Counted from the first letter of the stretch, positions 45,245-53,726 are shown. The stretch: DNA of 64,000 bases from Granulicella paludicola (GCF_025685545.1 NZ_JAGSYC010000024.1:558001-622000); one strand, 5' to 3'. Numbers and translations: made by a program. The notes: generated from the sequence alone by a model not told the origin.

Positions 45245-46621
45245 ATGCAACAGACATTCGATGCAGTGATTATAGGAACAGGGCAGGCGGGACCTCCGCT
45301 TGCGGGACGACTCACGAAGGCCGGCTGGAAGGTCGCGATTGTCGAGCGTGATCTTGTCGGTGGCACGTGCGTGAATCGCGGCTGCACACCTACGAAGGCG
45401 ATGGTGGCAAGTGCGAAGGTTGCGTTCCAGGCGCGACGAGCGAATGAGTTCGGTGTGAATGCAGGTGAGGTCTCTGTCGATATGCGCGCCGTGAAGGCTC
45501 GCAAGGACAAGATTGTGGCGGCTTCGCATGACGGCCTGGAGAAGTGGCTTGGTGGCATGGAAGGTTGCACCTTGTTTCGCGGGACTGGAGTCTTTGAAGC
45601 TGCGAACCGTGTGCGTGTGGGCGATGATCTGCTTGAGGCGAAGCATATCTTCGTGAACGTGGGCGAGCGCCCTCGGGCGCCGAAGGAGATGGTGCCGGAG
45701 GGTGTGCCGTATCTGACGAGTTCGTCGATCCTGGAGCTGGATGAACTTCCGGAGCACCTCGTAGTGGTGGGTGGTAGTTATGTAGGGCTGGAGTTTGCGC
45801 AGATGTTTCGGCGATTTGGCTCTCGCGTGACGGTGGTAGAGCGTGCGGCAAATCTGCTGGGACATGAGGATGAAGACATTTGCGCGGCCGTGCAGGAGAC
45901 GCTGGAGGCCGAGGGAATTGCGTTCCGTATGAACGCTGAATGCATCCACCTGGAGAAGCGAGCAGAGGGTGTGGCGGTTCATCTGACGTGTGCCGTGGAT
46001 AGTCCTGAGGTGGTGGGATCGCATGTGCTGCTGGCCGTGGGGCGGCAGCCGAATACGGATGATCTCGGCTTGCAGGCGGCTGGGATTGCTGCCGATGAGA
46101 AGGGCTACATCGGCGTGAATGATGAGTTGCAGACGAATGTTGCCGGTGTGTGGGCGATGGGCGATTGCAACGGCAAGGGTGGGTTCACGCATACTTCTTA
46201 CAACGACTACGAGATTGTGGCGGCGAACCTGCTGGATAAGGATCCGCGGAAGGTGTCGGATCGGATCTCGTGCCATGCGACGTACATCGATCCTCCGCTG
46301 GCGCAGATTGGCATGAATGAGAAGGCCGTGCGAAAGAGCGGGCGCCAAGCGAAGATCGGCGTGAGGCCGATGACGAGGGTGGCACGCGCGCTGGAGAAGG
46401 GCGAATCGCGCGGGCTGATGAAGGTGCTGGTGGATGCCGAGACGGATGAGATCCTGGGCGCGACGATCTTCGGCGTCGGCGGCGATGAGGCGATCCACTG
46501 CCTGCTGACGGCGATGTACGCGAAGAAGCCGGCGGAGCTGTTGCGGCGGTCGGTGCATATTCATCCCACGGTGGCCGAGCTGATACCGACGATGCTGGAG
46601 GATCTGAAGCCGCTGGAGTAA
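45245..46621 (+). CDS. FAD-dependent pyridine nucleotide-disulfide oxidoreductase
   Basis: 458 residues from ATG 45245; GTG 45203 and GTG 45242 are alternatives. FAD site GTGQAGPPLAGRL, redox-active disulfide GGTCVNRGCTPTK (C-x4-C), NAD site VVVGGSYVGLEFAQMFRRFG and C-terminal HIHPTVAELIP place it with mercuric reductase/dihydrolipoamide dehydrogenase relatives. There is no N-terminal HMA domain and no C-terminal vicinal cysteines, so it is not MerA in the strict sense. The substrate is unknown. The gene ends 43 nt before the tRNA. Confidence 0.85.
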   Translation: MQQTFDAVIIGTGQAGPPLAGRLTKAGWKVAIVERDLVGGTCVNRGCTPTKAMVASAKVAFQARRANEFGVNAGEVSVDMRAVKARKDKIVAASHDGLEKWLGGMEGCTLFRGTGVFEAANRVRVGDDLLEAKHIFVNVGERPRAPKEMVPEGVPYLTSSSILELDELPEHLVVVGGSYVGLEFAQMFRRFGSRVTVVERAANLLGHEDEDICAAVQETLEAEGIAFRMNAECIHLEKRAEGVAVHLTCAVDSPEVVGSHVLLAVGRQPNTDDLGLQAAGIAADEKGYIGVNDELQTNVAGVWAMGDCNGKGGFTHTSYNDYEIVAANLLDKDPRKVSDRISCHATYIDPPLAQIGMNEKAVRKSGRQAKIGVRPMTRVARALEKGESRGLMKVLVDAETDEILGATIFGVGGDEAIHCLLTAMYAKKPAELLRRSVHIHPTVAELIPTMLEDLKPLE

Positions 46622-46664
46622 AGCTGGCGAGCATGCGATACTGGAGGTGTCAGCATGACCACTG

Positions 46665-46751
46665 GCCGGGATGGTGGAACTGGTAGACGCAGCGGACTCA
46701 AAATCCGCCGGAGGCAACTCCATGGGGGTTCGATTCCCCCTCCCGGCACCA
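46665..46751 (+). tRNA. tRNA-Leu (anticodon CAA)
   Basis: Acceptor GCCGGGA pairs with TCCCGGC. The anticodon loop CTCAAAA between GCGGA and TCCGC gives CAA (codon UUG). The long variable arm CGGAGGCAACTCCAT and the TPsiC arm GGGGGTTCGATTCCCCC are intact, and CCA is encoded. It marks the left edge of the mobile-looking region, the usual integration target of tyrosine recombinases. Confidence 0.95.
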
Positions 46752-47050
46752 ATAGAATCAGTGGTTTGAAGGAAGAAACCCATCTTCGGATTCGTTTTTC
46801 TATGCCCAAACTATGGCCAAAGAAATGCACGAGGCGACTTAGCCTCCACCAAACCAACGTAAAGAATTTTTGCGGAGGCGTCCTGGAGTTCGTTTATCGA
46901 GCGTAATCGATCTTTTGGAATCCCTATACGCAGTTCCTTGCCGGCAAACCACGACTCCATCAAGTCGATGGCTTACGATGCTGACTAATCTGCTTTCGCC
47001 ATTGAAGTCGCAATAGAATACGATTGAAAAGGCGTACTACGAGGGTATCT
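46752..47050. other. Spacer between tRNA-Leu and the ubiquitin-like operon; putative island border
   Basis: About 300 bp with no convincing gene. It begins right after the CCA end of the tRNA, where an attachment site would lie, and must include the promoter of the ubl-E2-E1 operon. No second copy of the tRNA 3' end was found in the window. Confidence 0.45.
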
Positions 47051-47497
47051 ATGAGCGAGAGTTTGCGTCGCGACGACGAGCATGAAGAGACGGAAAACGA
47101 GCGATATCTCAAAGAAGAATTGAATGAGGAGCACCGCGAGGAAGAGCGGCTTGAAGAAGCCCTTGAAGAGCTCCATAAGCGCGAAGAGCGAACTGAAAAA
47201 GAGCTCGAACGTGAGCGTGAGCATCATCGCAAACATGAGTTCTTCTTGGTTTTTATCATCAACGGTGAAGACTTCCGGGTAGCTTGTTCACCAAAGGAAT
47301 TGCTCCGTGTGGCCGTAGAAAAAGCCTTGCACGAGAGTGGGAATACAGGTCGCAGAGATGTTGCAGAGTGGGAAGTGAGAAATGAAGATGGAGTTCTGCT
47401 TGAAATGGGGCGTGAAATCGAGAAACTTGAGTTACAAGATAACGCTCGCTTGTTCCTCAGTCTAAAGGTTGGTGCGGGCGGAACGCATGCGCGTTGA
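47051..47497 (+). CDS. Ubiquitin-like modifier with charged N-terminal helix (DUF2604-like)
   Basis: 148 residues from ATG 47051, with GAGGG 5 nt upstream. Residues about 8-60 are a highly charged Glu/Arg/His helix or coiled coil (EELNEEHREEERLEEALEEL). Residues about 62-142 form a beta-grasp-like domain: FFLVFIINGEDFRVACSP, ESGNTGRRDVAEWEVRNEDG and ARLFLSLKVGAGG. The final GG (143-144) followed by THAR implies a precursor cut after glycine by the JAB peptidase encoded nearby. This matches the ubiquitin-like family I recall as DUF2604. It overlaps the E2 gene by 11 nt. The long charged helix is unusual. Confidence 0.85.
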   Translation: MSESLRRDDEHEETENERYLKEELNEEHREEERLEEALEELHKREERTEKELEREREHHRKHEFFLVFIINGEDFRVACSPKELLRVAVEKALHESGNTGRRDVAEWEVRNEDGVLLEMGREIEKLELQDNARLFLSLKVGAGGTHAR

Positions 47498-48122
47498 TCC
47501 GGAGCTAAGCCGAAGAAAATTTGCTCTTGAGCATAATAAGCTTACCGAACAGCGTGGCCTCCTTGAGAAGCGTGGCATCTTCGTTCTTGCTGCTTCCACC
47601 TTTCCCTACGTGGAGGTTTTCTACGCTCCTCGCGGCCCTTTACGTGTACTTCTGCCGCCGCCTCCAGGTATGCCGACACCTCCCGGTGCGATGGCCATGT
47701 TTGAGGTACCCAGTCTGGCTGCCGCCGGCTTCAAAGCAAGATTTGATCTGACTGACTATGATCTCGTTGCACCTTCACTTGAATTTTTAGATCCGGTAAC
47801 AAATCAGGCACTCAAATACGAAACAATGTTTCGCGCATTTGAGTTCGAGAAGCAACGTGGAGCTCATGAAGTTCTCTTGCCTTCTCATCCGAATACGAAC
47901 CGGCCTTTTCTTTGTCTTAGAGGTATACGCGAATACCATGAACATCCTCAGCATGTCGGGGACGACTGGCTACTTTATCGCGAACAGATGAGTCTATTTA
48001 CTCTCATAATTGCTGTATGGCGCGTCACCGTTGATTTGGTACGCAGTCAAATCTCGCCAATTCAAACATCTGGTCAACTCGCTATACATATCGGATGGGT
48101 AGTGCCGGAGGCAAAACAATAG
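47487..48122 (+). CDS. E2-like ubiquitin-conjugating protein
   Basis: 211 residues from ATG 47487, within the end of the ubiquitin-like gene. Strands such as YVEVFYAPRGPLRVLLPPPP and AMFEVPSLAAAGFKARFDL precede the diagnostic SHPNTNRPFLCLRG: an HPN motif (H134-N136) followed by Cys (C143), nearly the spacing of eukaryotic E2 enzymes (one residue shorter). C143 should carry the modifier thioester. A conserved-looking tryptophan (GDDWLLYR) and a long amphipathic helix follow. Family assignment is by motif only. It ends directly before the E1 ATG. Confidence 0.8.
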   Translation: MRVDPELSRRKFALEHNKLTEQRGLLEKRGIFVLAASTFPYVEVFYAPRGPLRVLLPPPPGMPTPPGAMAMFEVPSLAAAGFKARFDLTDYDLVAPSLEFLDPVTNQALKYETMFRAFEFEKQRGAHEVLLPSHPNTNRPFLCLRGIREYHEHPQHVGDDWLLYREQMSLFTLIIAVWRVTVDLVRSQISPIQTSGQLAIHIGWVVPEAKQ

Positions 48123-49586
48123 ATGGCACTTGCACCCTTTTTCGGTCGTATTTACAGTGCAGTTGGGAAGCACGTCTCGGCTACACGTGATGGCCTTTCG
48201 AAGGCATTATCGGCCACGCGCGTTGGCCTAATCTGTGGCGATCATCTGTCCCGGAACTCGCAGATGATCGCGGAGATGTCGATAAATCTGGCTGCTCGGT
48301 TATATCCAATCATTGCCATCACTGCGAGTGAACCCCAGCGAGTACGACTGCAAGAGATTGCTCGGGCAATCAATCCCAAAATCGAGTTTTGCGATGAATC
48401 TCCTGGGGAACTCACTGTCGCAGTTGGGATCAGTGGGCCGCCTCGCTCAATCAACGTTTCTGCTTCAGGTTGGGTCGCGGAATTGCGAAGTGTCTTCCAA
48501 GCTGAGGAAGGACCTGTAAATCCTTACGCGGCGACCGCAGCAGCAGCCTTGGCGTGGTCGGAAGTCTTTCGACGCGTCTTTCTCCAGCGTTCAGCTGATC
48601 GCGACGTGAGCCTTTCTTTGCTGGATTTCACCGAGAGTTCTGGCAAGAATCTTCCATTGTCAGCTGCATCAATTGGAGAAGTTCTGTTTGTTGGAGTCGG
48701 TGCAGTTGGGAACGCTGCCATTTGGGCAATGTCGCGGGATGAAGTGACCTCAGGATCCTTGACTCTGGTTGATCACGAGACAGTTTCGCTTTCCAATCTC
48801 CAGCGCTATACATTAGCTGAGACTTCGGACGTAGACGAACCGAAAGTGGTTTTGGCAGAACGGATTCTGAGAAGTTCCCATTTCAGTGTCAAATCGATCC
48901 AAAGTACGCTGCAAGGATACGTTGCGAATGGCCATCAGTTACCTACGACATGCATCTCGCTGGATAATGTGGACGGTCGGAGAACAGGCCAAGCGCTTCT
49001 GCCACGTCTTTTGGTGAACGGATGGACCGGCGACGGCTCGCTCGGTGCTTCGTGGCATGCTTTCGACAATGGACAGGCCTGCTTAGCGTGCTTATATCAT
49101 CCGCACGGGCAGGGTCTCTCTGCAGTTCAGCAAGCTGCCATGGCTTTTGGTCTCAAGGAGGAGAGAGCAGTTCAACTCTGGCTGACACGCAGCCCATTGA
49201 GTGGTGAGGAACGAAGGCATGCGGCAAAAAAGCTGGGAGTCCCACCAAACGCTCTCGTTGCTTGGAAAGATAGACCGCTTGCTGAGCTCTATACCGACGT
49301 TGTATGCGGCGCTGTGCCCATCGATCTTCCAGGAGTGAAAAACGTAGAGGTTGTGCCTCTAGCCCATCAATCTGTACTCGCAGGTGCCCTAATGGCAGCA
49401 GAGCTCTTAAAGCGCACCCAGCCCGCATTGTCTGATCTAGCGCAAAAGGAACCACTGATCAGTTGGGATGATGTTCTGCAAGCTCCCCCAAAAAGCTGGC
49501 TGAGGCCGAGACCTCGAGAGCTGGGTTGCATCTGTGGCGATCCGGTCTATCAAGAGGTTTACCGTGAGCGGTGGAGAAACGTCTAA
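48123..49586 (+). CDS. E1/ThiF-like ubiquitin-activating enzyme
   Basis: 487 residues. The ThiF adenylation half begins VLFVGVGAVGNAAIWA (GxGxxG at about 191-196), then LTLVDHETVSLSNLQRYTL, the aspartate and N-L-x-R motif that binds ATP and the modifier tail. Zinc-binding cysteines are likely in ACLACLYHP (C320, C323) and CICGDP (C469, C471). YTDVVCGAVPI (C395) is the best candidate for the catalytic cysteine. The N-terminal 180 residues are a separate unidentified domain. It directly follows the E2 stop and overlaps the opposing gene by 4 nt. Confidence 0.88.
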   Translation: MALAPFFGRIYSAVGKHVSATRDGLSKALSATRVGLICGDHLSRNSQMIAEMSINLAARLYPIIAITASEPQRVRLQEIARAINPKIEFCDESPGELTVAVGISGPPRSINVSASGWVAELRSVFQAEEGPVNPYAATAAAALAWSEVFRRVFLQRSADRDVSLSLLDFTESSGKNLPLSAASIGEVLFVGVGAVGNAAIWAMSRDEVTSGSLTLVDHETVSLSNLQRYTLAETSDVDEPKVVLAERILRSSHFSVKSIQSTLQGYVANGHQLPTTCISLDNVDGRRTGQALLPRLLVNGWTGDGSLGASWHAFDNGQACLACLYHPHGQGLSAVQQAAMAFGLKEERAVQLWLTRSPLSGEERRHAAKKLGVPPNALVAWKDRPLAELYTDVVCGAVPIDLPGVKNVEVVPLAHQSVLAGALMAAELLKRTQPALSDLAQKEPLISWDDVLQAPPKSWLRPRPRELGCICGDPVYQEVYRERWRNV

Positions 49587-50470
49587 TTAGACCGCCTGCC
49601 TTCGTGGTTAATTTTGATGTGTGGATCGTCACCAAATTGAACATCCCAGTGACGTTCGGTGCGATCCCACTGCCAAACTCGACCGTCGCAATCTTTCGGT
49701 CCGGATCTGTTGTGGTCAGTGACACCGTTCGGGAAAGCACGTCCATTACGCCATTGCGTGCTCGATATAGTCAGGGGATCCCAATCATTTGGAGGAATGT
49801 AGTAGCAGCATTCTCCGGTCATGCTTGAGGAGCAGGCTTTCAGTTTTTCAGTGAGATCAATGACCTCGACTGCGATGCATTCAGGAGGTTTGGGTAATAT
49901 GCATGGCTGGTTTTGGTGGCTTGCTGCTTCCTGTTGGGGCGGGTGATGGGCTCGTAGATCCCATGGATCCCGGTCTGACCTTGCATATGGATGCTCCGCA
50001 TATTCATCTATATGTATCAGTGGAACGTCACGCTGGGCGATCGCAACGAGGTCAGAGCAGGCCTCCGCTAGAAGTCCCACCGTGTGGGACATGGGCCAAG
50101 ACGATCTACGCTCATTAACGACAAGAATTTGCGGGCTTCTCCAATCGTCGGTACCAGATAGCGACTCTCTGAGGCATTGCATCCAAAGAGGGCCCAAATC
50201 GCGCGGTCCGTCAACGATTTTGGCCTCGCATAGGGAAGATGGGATTTCCCAACACACGAGTTGACTCAATGTCCGTTCAATAAGCTGTCGTTTGGGGCCT
50301 CTCATTTCGGGTGCTTCACGAGCGGCGAAAAAGTTGGCCTGCTCAATGCAGGGAACTGGCTCTAGCAGCTCACGGCGGGTGACATCGCTTAAAGCCTTCA
50401 GCGAATTCGAGATCTTATCCCAGTCAGGTCGAACACCGTCGGTGAGACCCATGTCTACCAATACATTCAC
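49583..50470 (-). CDS. Putative effector with toxin-like C-terminus (unknown family)
   Basis: 295 residues, start overlapping the ATPase gene by 4 nt (ATGA-type coupling). The N-terminal 190 residues show no recognisable motif. The C-terminal 48 residues, GPKDCDGRVWQWDRTERHWD followed by VQFGDDPHIKINHEG, resemble the HWDVQ...NV...G ends of polymorphic toxin nuclease domains as I recall them. Because it is coded with an AAA ATPase and a JAB peptidase, it could be the effector of the system. This is an inference; no catalytic residue has been proven. Confidence 0.5.
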   Translation of the reverse strand: MNVLVDMGLTDGVRPDWDKISNSLKALSDVTRRELLEPVPCIEQANFFAAREAPEMRGPKRQLIERTLSQLVCWEIPSSLCEAKIVDGPRDLGPLWMQCLRESLSGTDDWRSPQILVVNERRSSWPMSHTVGLLAEACSDLVAIAQRDVPLIHIDEYAEHPYARSDRDPWDLRAHHPPQQEAASHQNQPCILPKPPECIAVEVIDLTEKLKACSSSMTGECCYYIPPNDWDPLTISSTQWRNGRAFPNGVTDHNRSGPKDCDGRVWQWDRTERHWDVQFGDDPHIKINHEGRRSN

Positions 50471-51897
50471 GCTTGAGCCCGCCTAGCAATGCGGATGTTG
50501 CTGATCTTTGATTCGATATCCCAGGCCTCTTCTAAAAACCCCTGAGGCCATCTAATCTGATCTTTCTCCCCGAGACCAATCGGACGCGGCTGGTTGCAGT
50601 GTCCGTCAGAAGGTTCGTCTAAAAAATATATGGCGATCATCTCCGAGAGTTCCGGGTCCATCTCGGCGCGCAGGCGCAACTGGTTCACAAACATTTCAGA
50701 GTGAGTTTCGACTATACAGCGCTTTCCACCAAGCGCCATCCCACAAAAGAAATCGGCTACCGCAGCTTGCGGACGAGGATGTAGATGCGCCTCGGGAAGA
50801 TCGACGATAAAGGGAGCATTGGACGATTGTAAGAGACCAGAAATGACTATCGGCAAGATCTGGCTCAACCCAAAACCCACTTCTGAGATGTCATGTGGGC
50901 TTCCGCTGCCTATCTTAATCCGTATTTGCAACAGAGAGGGTTGAGCCGGATTTTGGCGGGCTTCAACCTCCGTCGCGAGACCCATGTGCCGCAGCCAAGA
51001 ATTCACAGCCTCGAGAAGGGTATCGCTTGAGGCTGTCCATTTACTTCGCAAAAACTGATGCGGTCCTTTGGACATCTGCTCTTCTATGGGAGGTTCGACG
51101 AACTTGATAATTTCACCGGCTCGGTCGTGCAAAACATCTGCGAAACCTTCGCCTCCATAGCCGATGGGCAGCTGCGCATTAGAAACTCGCCTTTGGTAGT
51201 TCCGACTAGGACGTACACGTATCGCGCGGAGATAGGTGAGACCTTCAAAGATGGACTTCACTTCTCTCGTTATCAAATTGTTCAGCTGCACATGCGTCCC
51301 ACGCTCATGGGTGACGCTGTTAACCGTGAGACCCCTCAGGTCGACAAACGATTCAGTCTCGTCTGGAGCTTCTTGCCATTGACGCAAACTAACCTTCCGA
51401 AATGATTGAGTTTGCATGTTCCGATCAGGCGTGTTCATTCCTGTGAAGTTGGCTCCGCTTACAGCGATGGGGCTGAACTGAGAAGGTAGGGCGATAGTCC
51501 CTTCGTGACTTCCCATGCCGACTCCGACAGGCTGCTCAACGAGACTAATTTCCAGAGAACGTTCACGTTCATCTTTTATGCTCAAGCCAAAGCCCCACCG
51601 GATAGTCCCTTCGTCCGTCCGTATCGAGATGCATACAGACCCGTCCGAGCCTGCTTTCCGCAAATCGGCGAGATCGCCAAGATCTGCGGGCCAATCTTCC
51701 AGATTGGACACTGGAGTGAGCGTGAGAGTGGGTGAATTGGAATACAGTCGTTGAGCATGCGCCATTGCAGAAAGTGCATGGCTGAAAGAAGATTTTCCTG
51801 AGCTGTTCGCGCCCACGAGTACTGTGAGTGGTTTCGTGTCAATGGACGCATCGCTAAAGCCACGAAAATTCTCAAGACGCACCGATAAAAGACTCAT
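50467..51897 (-). CDS. AAA ATPase, DUF3696/RecF-OLD-like
   Basis: 476 residues from ATG 51897, which overlaps the JAB stop by 4 nt. MSLLSVRLENFRGFSDASID opens the ABC-type ATPase fold; Walker A is VGANSSGKSSFSHA (29-37). GFGLSQILPIVISGLL is the signature region, and PFIVDLPEAHLHPRPQ is Walker B and the D-loop, with Leu where a second acidic residue usually stands. ETHSEMFVNQLRLR follows and the C-terminus GQGF-like RWPQGFLEEAWDIESKI matches the DUF3696 tail. Similar ATPases gate nuclease or toxin partners in retron, PARIS and Gabija-like defences. Confidence 0.85.
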   Translation of the reverse strand: MSLLSVRLENFRGFSDASIDTKPLTVLVGANSSGKSSFSHALSAMAHAQRLYSNSPTLTLTPVSNLEDWPADLGDLADLRKAGSDGSVCISIRTDEGTIRWGFGLSIKDERERSLEISLVEQPVGVGMGSHEGTIALPSQFSPIAVSGANFTGMNTPDRNMQTQSFRKVSLRQWQEAPDETESFVDLRGLTVNSVTHERGTHVQLNNLITREVKSIFEGLTYLRAIRVRPSRNYQRRVSNAQLPIGYGGEGFADVLHDRAGEIIKFVEPPIEEQMSKGPHQFLRSKWTASSDTLLEAVNSWLRHMGLATEVEARQNPAQPSLLQIRIKIGSGSPHDISEVGFGLSQILPIVISGLLQSSNAPFIVDLPEAHLHPRPQAAVADFFCGMALGGKRCIVETHSEMFVNQLRLRAEMDPELSEMIAIYFLDEPSDGHCNQPRPIGLGEKDQIRWPQGFLEEAWDIESKISNIRIARRAQA

Positions 51898-52430
51898 GAT
51901 GAAATGCCAACCCGGATTAGATTCTGGGCCTGCGAATGTTCCATGTGTTTCCACTGACCACCCGAAAGTCTGTAGACCGCCCAAGCACAAGGTTCGAAAG
52001 GAGCTTTGCCGAAATTTGGAACGACCAGTGAAAGGCCACCCTCCGCTGTCACGATTGCATATCGGTCATCGGCTTCGGAGTGATATGCATTTGTCGGGTG
52101 ACTGTGGACCTGCGCCAGCAGACGGAGCCCCGACGAAGCGAGAACACGGTTCAAGCGAAAGAGCGTTTCTCCGTCAACGAAATAGCCTACCCCATCTTCG
52201 CTCTTGGTCGGTTCCTGATCAGGGACCAACGCTCGTGTAACAAAGGCTGTGCGGCCCGAAACTTCGCCAAGCCACAGCACGAGACCTTCAAAGCCGTGTT
52301 TGCCATACGCCTGGAGAGTTTCCAGGGTTGCAGCGACTACGTCTCGGGCTACCGTCACTTCTTCGATGTCAGCTAAGCGAAATCCCGCCATAGTTGCAGG
52401 GTAACAGAAGCGTCTTCTTCGCGACTGCAT
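51894..52430 (-). CDS. JAB/JAMM metallopeptidase (deubiquitinase-like)
   Basis: 178 residues if translation starts at ATG 52430, which overlaps the stop of the small upstream ORF (TAATG); ATG 52391 (MAGFRLAD) is an alternative. JAMM motif: QVHSHPTNAYHSEADDRYAI, giving HxH (H109, H111) and Asp (D121 or D122), with the catalytic glutamate probably in GFEGLVLWLG (E48). The zinc site would cut the modifier from targets or mature its GAGG-THAR tail. It heads the leftward ATPase-effector operon. Confidence 0.88.
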   Translation of the reverse strand: MQSRRRRFCYPATMAGFRLADIEEVTVARDVVAATLETLQAYGKHGFEGLVLWLGEVSGRTAFVTRALVPDQEPTKSEDGVGYFVDGETLFRLNRVLASSGLRLLAQVHSHPTNAYHSEADDRYAIVTAEGGLSLVVPNFGKAPFEPCAWAVYRLSGGQWKHMEHSQAQNLIRVGISS

Positions 52431-52600
52431 TACTGCTTAAGGGCGATCAGCATGTCTCGGATCGGGTCAACAGGGCGGAGGAAATATAAATTAACGGCGT
52501 GAACGTCCTGCGGCCATTCGCATGCTTTCTGAATGGTCTCCGTTAAAAATTTCGGGTAGAAGGACATATCGCCAGCTGCGAAAAATGGAATCGTGACCAT
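52430..52600 (-). CDS. Small unannotated ORF coupled to the JAB gene
   Basis: A 56-residue ORF, MVTIPFFAAGDMSFYPKFLT through PIRDMLIALKQ. Its stop overlaps the JAB start (TAATG), which argues that it is translated. An in-frame TGA lies nine codons upstream of the ATG. The protein is not recognised; the ending VNLYFLRPVDPIRDMLIALK looks like a small alpha/beta domain or a fragment of a larger one. No clear ribosome site was seen. Confidence 0.45.
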   Translation of the reverse strand: MVTIPFFAAGDMSFYPKFLTETIQKACEWPQDVHAVNLYFLRPVDPIRDMLIALKQ

Positions 52601-52688
52601 GCACGCTAGGGGACCATCGATGCACGATCATCCGCTAAACAGTGGGCAGGCCTACTTGCCGGTGGCGAATCAGCAGGCATCTAGACCT

Positions 52689-53726
52689 CTAGTTAGTCGC
52701 CTCCAACTTCTTCAAAGCCTCTGCTATATCTGTCTGCGAAACAATCGCGTAACGCTCAAAGACGCTCCTGGTTCGCCAGCCGCCAATTTTCATGATGACA
52801 CCCTCCGCGATGCCGGCGCGCCGCAAATTGCGAGCTGCTGTGCGGCGAAGATCGTGGAAGAGCAGGCCGGGTACTCCGGCGCATTGGCAGGCGTTAGCCC
52901 ACGTCTCACGGAAGTCTCTGACAGGCTTTCCGTCGGGGCGAGTGAGAACGGAATCGGCTGAGGACTTGCCCGCTACACACTGTGTGAGCAGGTTGTGGAT
53001 GGTGGTCGTCATCGTGACCTCTCTTCCGTCTTTGTTCTTCGTCGTTCCTGGTTCCAATCGAATCGTTCTAGCTTCCACGTCAACCTGACCAACCTTGAGA
53101 TTAATGAGTTCGCTGATGCGCCAGCCGTAGGTCCGGCCCATCTCTACGACTGCTTGGAACCAAAGATCGGGACAGTACGCGATGAGCTTCCTATATTGAG
53201 CGTCTTCGAGGAAGCCAGTGCGGATGTTGTCCTCCATTAGCTTGGGGAATTTTGGCAGTCGGAAGACCTTTGGTGGGGTGGCGTACATGCCGATACGGAA
53301 CATCCGCTTGAGCGCGGCCATTTCGCGGTTAATCGTCGCGTTTGACGCACTCTCTGTCTGACGGTGATCGATGTACTTCGCTACGAGATCGCTTGTCACA
53401 TCGGAGACACGCTTGGGTCCAAAGAAGGGTTCAATATGCAGCCGCCAACGGGTCTGCACATCGTCGGTCGTCTTGCGCCCGTTGATGCGGTAGTCGCGAA
53501 ATAGATCTTCTGCTAATTCAGCTACGGTAATGCGCTCATGTACGGGTCCGACAAAGGTGCTCGTGGTGATCTCTGCCAGGCGCTTTCCGAGGATGCGATT
53601 GGCTACACGTTTGTCCGTCGTCCGGGTGGATTCACGAAACGATCTTCCGTTGCGATGGTATTTGATCCACCAGACCGCGCTGTCTTTCTGCAGATACAGG
53701 CTTCCTGTTCCCCGAGGACGCGGCAT
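52689..53726 (-). CDS. Tyrosine recombinase (integrase)
   Basis: 345 residues with a normal N-terminal arm-binding/SAM-like region (residues about 60-145) and C-terminal catalytic domain. The catalytic set is R203 (YGWRISEL), H291 and R294 (HDLRRTAARN), W317 (GGWRTR, at the place of the usual His) and Y326 (FERYAI). Its ATG has GGGAG upstream. It overlaps the excisionase-like gene by 95 nt and probably belongs to the element that carries the transfer genes to the right. Confidence 0.95.
   Translation of the reverse strand: MPRPRGTGSLYLQKDSAVWWIKYHRNGRSFRESTRTTDKRVANRILGKRLAEITTSTFVGPVHERITVAELAEDLFRDYRINGRKTTDDVQTRWRLHIEPFFGPKRVSDVTSDLVAKYIDHRQTESASNATINREMAALKRMFRIGMYATPPKVFRLPKFPKLMEDNIRTGFLEDAQYRKLIAYCPDLWFQAVVEMGRTYGWRISELINLKVGQVDVEARTIRLEPGTTKNKDGREVTMTTTIHNLLTQCVAGKSSADSVLTRPDGKPVRDFRETWANACQCAGVPGLLFHDLRRTAARNLRRAGIAEGVIMKIGGWRTRSVFERYAIVSQTDIAEALKKLEATN

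Noticed and set aside
44228-46783. An 851-residue leftward open frame
   Set aside because: It covers the tRNA and lies antisense to three well-supported genes; its composition is Arg/His-rich noise.
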